This document shows positions 61,071-64,000 of a stretch of DNA of 64,000 nt, piece after piece. Source of the DNA: Sva-07 sp963710625 (GTDB lineage Bacteria > Actinomycetota > Acidimicrobiia > Acidimicrobiales > Ilumatobacteraceae); NCBI GenBank assembly GCA_963710625.1, contig CAVQBG010000016.1, forward strand, positions 1 to 64,000, written 5' to 3'. The position numbers and the translations under genes are program-made. Numbering within the stretch: position 1 is the stretch's first letter; each line of letters starts with the position of its first letter. The notes under the pieces were generated by a model that saw only the letters and a list, made by a program, of their open reading frames with translations, made no database searches and was not told the origin of the DNA.

Positions 61071-62003
61071 ATGAGCGCGTGCTGTTCCCCGTCGAACGAG
61101 TCGTCCTTGCACCGTCCCGACCAGTCCGTGGGGAGCGCCGACGACGTGGAGATCGACCTCGTCGACCTGGGCGGCGGCGAGTTCTGGATGGGCGCTCCGG
61201 ATGGCGACGGGTACGCGGATGACGGCGAGGGTCCGGTGCACCTGGTGCAGCTCGCTCCCTTCTCGATCGCGCCGACGACGGTCACCAATGCCGACTTCGC
61301 TGCGTTCTGTGACGCCACCGGTTACGTCACGCTCGCCGAGGCCGACCAGTGGTCGTTCGTCTTCGCCGGTCTCCTGCCCGACGACTTCCCACCGACCCGC
61401 GCCGTGGCGGCGGCGCCGTGGTGGCGCCAGGTGGAGGGGTCGGACTGGCGTCACCTGGCCGGGCCGCACACGACCTTCGAGGACGTGCTCGACCATCCGG
61501 TCGTCCACGTCTCCTGGGACGATGCGATGGCGTACTGCCGCTGGAGCGGCACCCGCCTGCCCACCGAGGCCGAGTGGGAGTACGCCGCACGCGGTGGACT
61601 CGACCGGAAGCGGTTCCCCTGGGGCGACGACCTCGAGCCGGACGGCGAGCACCTGATGAACGTGTTCCAGGGGACGTTCCCCGAGAGGAACACGGGGGCC
61701 GACGGCTTCGCGGGAACCGCCCCGGTGCGCTCGTTCCCTCCGAACGGGTACGGGCTGCACGAGATGACCGGCAACGTGTGGGAGTGGTGCGCCGACTGGT
61801 TCCACCCGACGACCTATAGCGAGAGCGAGCAGCGGTCACCGCGCGTGAACCCCGGGGGTCCTCCCGGCGGCACGCATCGGGTGATGCGCGGCGGCTCGTA
61901 TCTCTGCCACGACTCCTACTGCAACCGCTATCGCGTCGGCGCCCGCAGCGCGAACACGCCCGACAGCACCACGGGCAACATCGGCTTCCGCGTCGCCCGC
62001 TGA
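61071..62003 (+). CDS. Formylglycine-generating enzyme (SUMF1/FGE family)
   Basis: This 310-residue protein has the FGE-sulfatase domain: GGEFWMGAPDGDGYADDGEGP, HPVVHVSWDDAMAYCRWSG, RLPTEAEWEYAARGG, NVWEWCADWF and MRGGSYLCHDSYCNRYRV. The two copper-binding/catalytic cysteines of true FGEs are present, five apart (Cys279 and Cys284). It would convert Cys to formylglycine in type I sulfatases; no sulfatase is in this window. The start is weakly supported. It shares the short intergenic region with the heliorhodopsin gene. Confidence 0.9.
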   Translation: MSACCSPSNESSLHRPDQSVGSADDVEIDLVDLGGGEFWMGAPDGDGYADDGEGPVHLVQLAPFSIAPTTVTNADFAAFCDATGYVTLAEADQWSFVFAGLLPDDFPPTRAVAAAPWWRQVEGSDWRHLAGPHTTFEDVLDHPVVHVSWDDAMAYCRWSGTRLPTEAEWEYAARGGLDRKRFPWGDDLEPDGEHLMNVFQGTFPERNTGADGFAGTAPVRSFPPNGYGLHEMTGNVWEWCADWFHPTTYSESEQRSPRVNPGGPPGGTHRVMRGGSYLCHDSYCNRYRVGARSANTPDSTTGNIGFRVAR

Positions 62004-62008
62004 CGCGC

Positions 62009-62046
62009 GATGAGCGAGCGCACCGGATGGCGGGGTCTCGCTCATC
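62009..62046. repeat. 38-bp palindromic repeat (family 1), single copy
   Basis: GATGAGCGAG and TCTCGCTCATC ends match the copies at 9556 and 15796, with a different centre. CGGGATCTGG occurs downstream (near 62060), as in the spacer of the other copies. It lies between the convergent FGE and SelO genes. Confidence 0.8.
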
Positions 62047-62119
62047 GCCTTGGGGCTGACGGGATCTGGCGCGGTGCCAGCTCGTTCGAGACACCTGCGC
62101 AGAGCAGGCCGGGCGTGCG

Positions 62120-63610
62120 TCAGGTGCCGCAGAAGGTGCGGAACGTGGCGCCGGAGTCGGGCGGGGCCGACTGTTCGAAACGCTCCAGGCCGGGTCGCCG
62201 TTCGTAGGGGCGAGTGACCGCTTCGAGGAGATCGGCGAACGCCTGGTGGTCACCCCAGCTCGCCGCGGTCAACACCTCGTCGACCGCGTGGTTGCGCGGG
62301 ATGTAGACGGGATTCACCCGGTCCATGCGCTCGGCGATGTCGGCCCGGTCGTCGCCGACCGACGTGAGCCACCGTCGCACCCACTCGTCGAACGGTTCCG
62401 GTTCGGTGAACAGGACTCGGGCAGGATCGACGTCGCCCCGAACCGCCGAGGACAACGCCCGCAGGCACGTCGTGTAGTCGACGCGCTGTGTCGCCATCAG
62501 CTCGAGCAGCGCTGCGATCAGGGCATCGCCGTCGGCCACACCGTCGTCGAGGCCGAGCTTGGGGTGCATCTCGGCGCTCCATGCCGGCCGGAACCGTTCG
62601 GGGAACTCCTGCAGCACGGCGGTGGCCTGCTCGACGGCGGTGTCGGTGTCGTCGTCGAACAGCGGCAGCATCGCCTCGGCGAGGCGGGCCAGGTTCCACG
62701 TGGTGATCGCCGGTTGGTTGCCGTAGGCGTAGCGCCCACCGTGGTCGATCGAGCTGAACACGGTCGCCGGATCGAAGACGTCCATGAACGCACACGGGCC
62801 GTAGTCGATCGTCTCCCCCGAGATCGTCGTGTTGTCGGTGTTCATCACCCCGTGGACGAACCCGACGGCCATCCACTTCGCAACGAGCGACGCCTGCACG
62901 GCGACCACGTGGTCGAACAGCGCCAGAGCCGGGTTGACGGCGTCGGCCGCGTCCGGAACGTGCCGGGAGATCGCGTGGCCGGTCAGTGCCCGAAGCAGGT
63001 CGCGGTCGCCGGTCGCCGACGCGTACTGGAACGTGCCGACGCGCAGATGGCTCGACGCCACCCGGGCGAGCACCGCACCCGGCACCTCGGTGACCCGCCC
63101 GTCGACCTCGCGCACGATCGCCTCGCCGGTCGCGATCACCGCGAGCGCACGGGTGGTCGGGATTCCCAGCGCGTGCATCGCCTCGCCGATCACGTACTCG
63201 CGCAGCATCGGCCCCACCGCGGCGCGGCCGTCTCCGCCGCGGGCGAACGGCGTACGGCCGGATCCCTTCAGATGCAGGTCGCGGCGGGTCCCGTCGTCGT
63301 CGACGAACTCGCCGAGCAGCAGGGCCCGGCCGTCGCCGAGGCGGGGCGAGTAGCCGCCGAACTGGTGACCCGCATAGGCCTGAGCGACCGTGGTCACCCC
63401 GGCGGGCGCGTTGTTCCCCGCGAGGATCGCCACGCCGGCGGGGGAGCGCACCTCCTCGATGTCGAGGCCGAGTTCTCCCGCCAGCGCCTCGTTGAGCACC
63501 ACGACGGTCGGGTCGGCCACCGGCTCGGCCCGCCACGGTTGGTGCAGTCCGACGAGTTCGCGGGCGAACGAATCATCGAGTGCGAACACGGGCCGGGCGG
63601 CGACGGTCAT
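62120..63610 (-). CDS. selO: SelO-family protein adenylyltransferase (cysteine form)
   Basis: This 496-residue pseudokinase-fold enzyme transfers AMP from ATP to protein hydroxyl groups, linked to redox stress. Family motifs are AQAYAGHQFGGYSPRLGDGR, LKGSGRTPFARGGDGRAA, HGVMNTDNTT and IDYGPCAFMD. At the third residue from the C-terminus, where animal SelO has selenocysteine, there is Cys (TFCGT). ATG start at MTVAARPVFALDDSF. Confidence 0.94.
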   Translation of the reverse strand: MTVAARPVFALDDSFARELVGLHQPWRAEPVADPTVVVLNEALAGELGLDIEEVRSPAGVAILAGNNAPAGVTTVAQAYAGHQFGGYSPRLGDGRALLLGEFVDDDGTRRDLHLKGSGRTPFARGGDGRAAVGPMLREYVIGEAMHALGIPTTRALAVIATGEAIVREVDGRVTEVPGAVLARVASSHLRVGTFQYASATGDRDLLRALTGHAISRHVPDAADAVNPALALFDHVVAVQASLVAKWMAVGFVHGVMNTDNTTISGETIDYGPCAFMDVFDPATVFSSIDHGGRYAYGNQPAITTWNLARLAEAMLPLFDDDTDTAVEQATAVLQEFPERFRPAWSAEMHPKLGLDDGVADGDALIAALLELMATQRVDYTTCLRALSSAVRGDVDPARVLFTEPEPFDEWVRRWLTSVGDDRADIAERMDRVNPVYIPRNHAVDEVLTAASWGDHQAFADLLEAVTRPYERRPGLERFEQSAPPDSGATFRTFCGT

Positions 63611-63681
63611 TCGTCCAGCCTAGGAACACGATGCGCTGCGTTGTCGGCGAGTGCAGCAGGGTCCGACCGCCGCTGCACGCG

Positions 63682-64000
63682 TCACCCGGCGACGGGTCGG
63701 CCGTCGATCAGGATCGGGAACTGACGGTCGGGATCGTCGGCCAACGCGCGGACGGCGGCTGCACCGCCCGCCGGATCGCCGGTGAGCGTCTCGGCGCCGA
63801 CGGGTGCGTACTGCAGGATGTACGCCTTGCGGACGGCATCGGTCGTGTTCGGTCCGGTGAGGTGGGGCGACAACGAGGAGAACACCACGACACCGCCCTG
63901 TCCGACCGGGGCAGCCACGGCGCCGGGGTGATCCTCGAAGATCTCCCAGCCAAGGGGGTCGGTGTAGTGGTGGGCGAGCGTGCCCATCCGGTGCAGACCG
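63682..64000 (-). CDS. Phytanoyl-CoA dioxygenase family protein, C-terminal part
   Basis: The frame is open to the window edge. The visible C-terminal part has GWEIFEDHPGAVAAPVGQGGVVVFSSLSPHLTGPN, quoted here only for its key residues: the distal iron-ligand His in LSPHLTGPN and a basic residue in RKAYILQYAP. The N-terminal half with the HxD pair lies beyond the window. Confidence 0.8.
   Translation of the reverse strand, partial: GLHRMGTLAHHYTDPLGWEIFEDHPGAVAAPVGQGGVVVFSSLSPHLTGPNTTDAVRKAYILQYAPVGAETLTGDPAGGAAAVRALADDPDRQFPILIDGRPVAG

Noticed and set aside
62120..63610. SelO as a second selenoprotein
   Set aside because: Despite its name, the key C-terminal position here is an ordinary Cys codon; bacterial SelO commonly has Cys.
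1..64000. tRNA-Sec (selC) or other tRNA genes near the UGA gene
   Set aside because: I scanned by eye for tRNA-like cloverleaf arms and CCA ends and saw none; a program such as Secmarker would be decisive.

Overview
The window is high-GC DNA, probably from an actinobacterium of the Acidimicrobiia (Ilumatobacter-like). The reasons are very dense two-strand gene packing, many GTG starts and ATGA or GTGA stop/start overlaps, F420-type luciferase-family and PPOX-family oxidoreductases, actinobacterial carotenoid/retinal genes and a heliorhodopsin. This placement rests on gene content and codon style only. No rRNA, tRNA, CRISPR array or complete insertion sequence was seen.

Layout. 0-9 kb: a lipoprotein, a large secreted subtilase, a membrane-associated trio (SPFH-SHOCT protein, double zinc-ribbon protein, small membrane protein) and a SulP anion transporter. 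9-16 kb: a decayed stretch with a truncated YHYH gene, a frameshifted SnoaL-like gene and a 2TM-domain remnant, next to 38-bp palindromic repeats. It also holds a stand-alone cobalamin-binding protein, a GNAT protein and an AMP-ligase fused to a carrier domain. 16-25.5 kb: haloalkane dehalogenase-like hydrolase, tandem universal stress protein, two tiny membrane proteins, lycopene cyclase, Blh carotene oxygenase, Dps, and a divergent copper cluster (copC-copD against a CopB-type ATPase). 25.5-39.9 kb: aminotransferase/thioesterase, a QT-repeat secreted protein, DUF2202 lipoprotein, two-component system, PLP enzyme, enoyl-CoA hydratase, glutamine amidotransferase and assorted oxidoreductases.

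40-42.3 kb holds the most striking locus. A phytanoyl-CoA-dioxygenase-like gene is followed 3 bases later by a linalool dehydratase/isomerase-type gene. Its single open frame is interrupted only by two UGA codons nine residues apart, which is the spacing of the two catalytic cysteines of that family as I recall it. Hairpins with GGU-containing apical loops follow each UGA. The second places GGUCU 18 nt after the UGA, the same loop sequence and distance as in E. coli fdhF. I read this as one selenoprotein gene with two selenocysteines, not as two ORFs or a pseudogene.

42.3-64 kb: a LysM-NlpC/P60 hydrolase behind a sigma-28-like promoter, SRPBCC and SnoaL/LEH-fold proteins, an F420-type oxidoreductase, an MFS exporter, a GST-nitroreductase-amidase operon, an ion channel, a DxDGDG-repeat protein, an acyl-CoA synthetase with two VOC proteins, a second amidase, a heliorhodopsin, a formylglycine-generating enzyme, SelO (cysteine form) and a partial phytanoyl-CoA dioxygenase at the right edge. 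A second family of inverted repeats, each exactly 50 bp, is scattered through 57.6-59.8 kb, with one divergent copy near 39.9 kb. Lycopene cyclase and Blh make beta-carotene and then retinal, the chromophore the heliorhodopsin would need, so those genes probably work together although they lie 40 kb apart.
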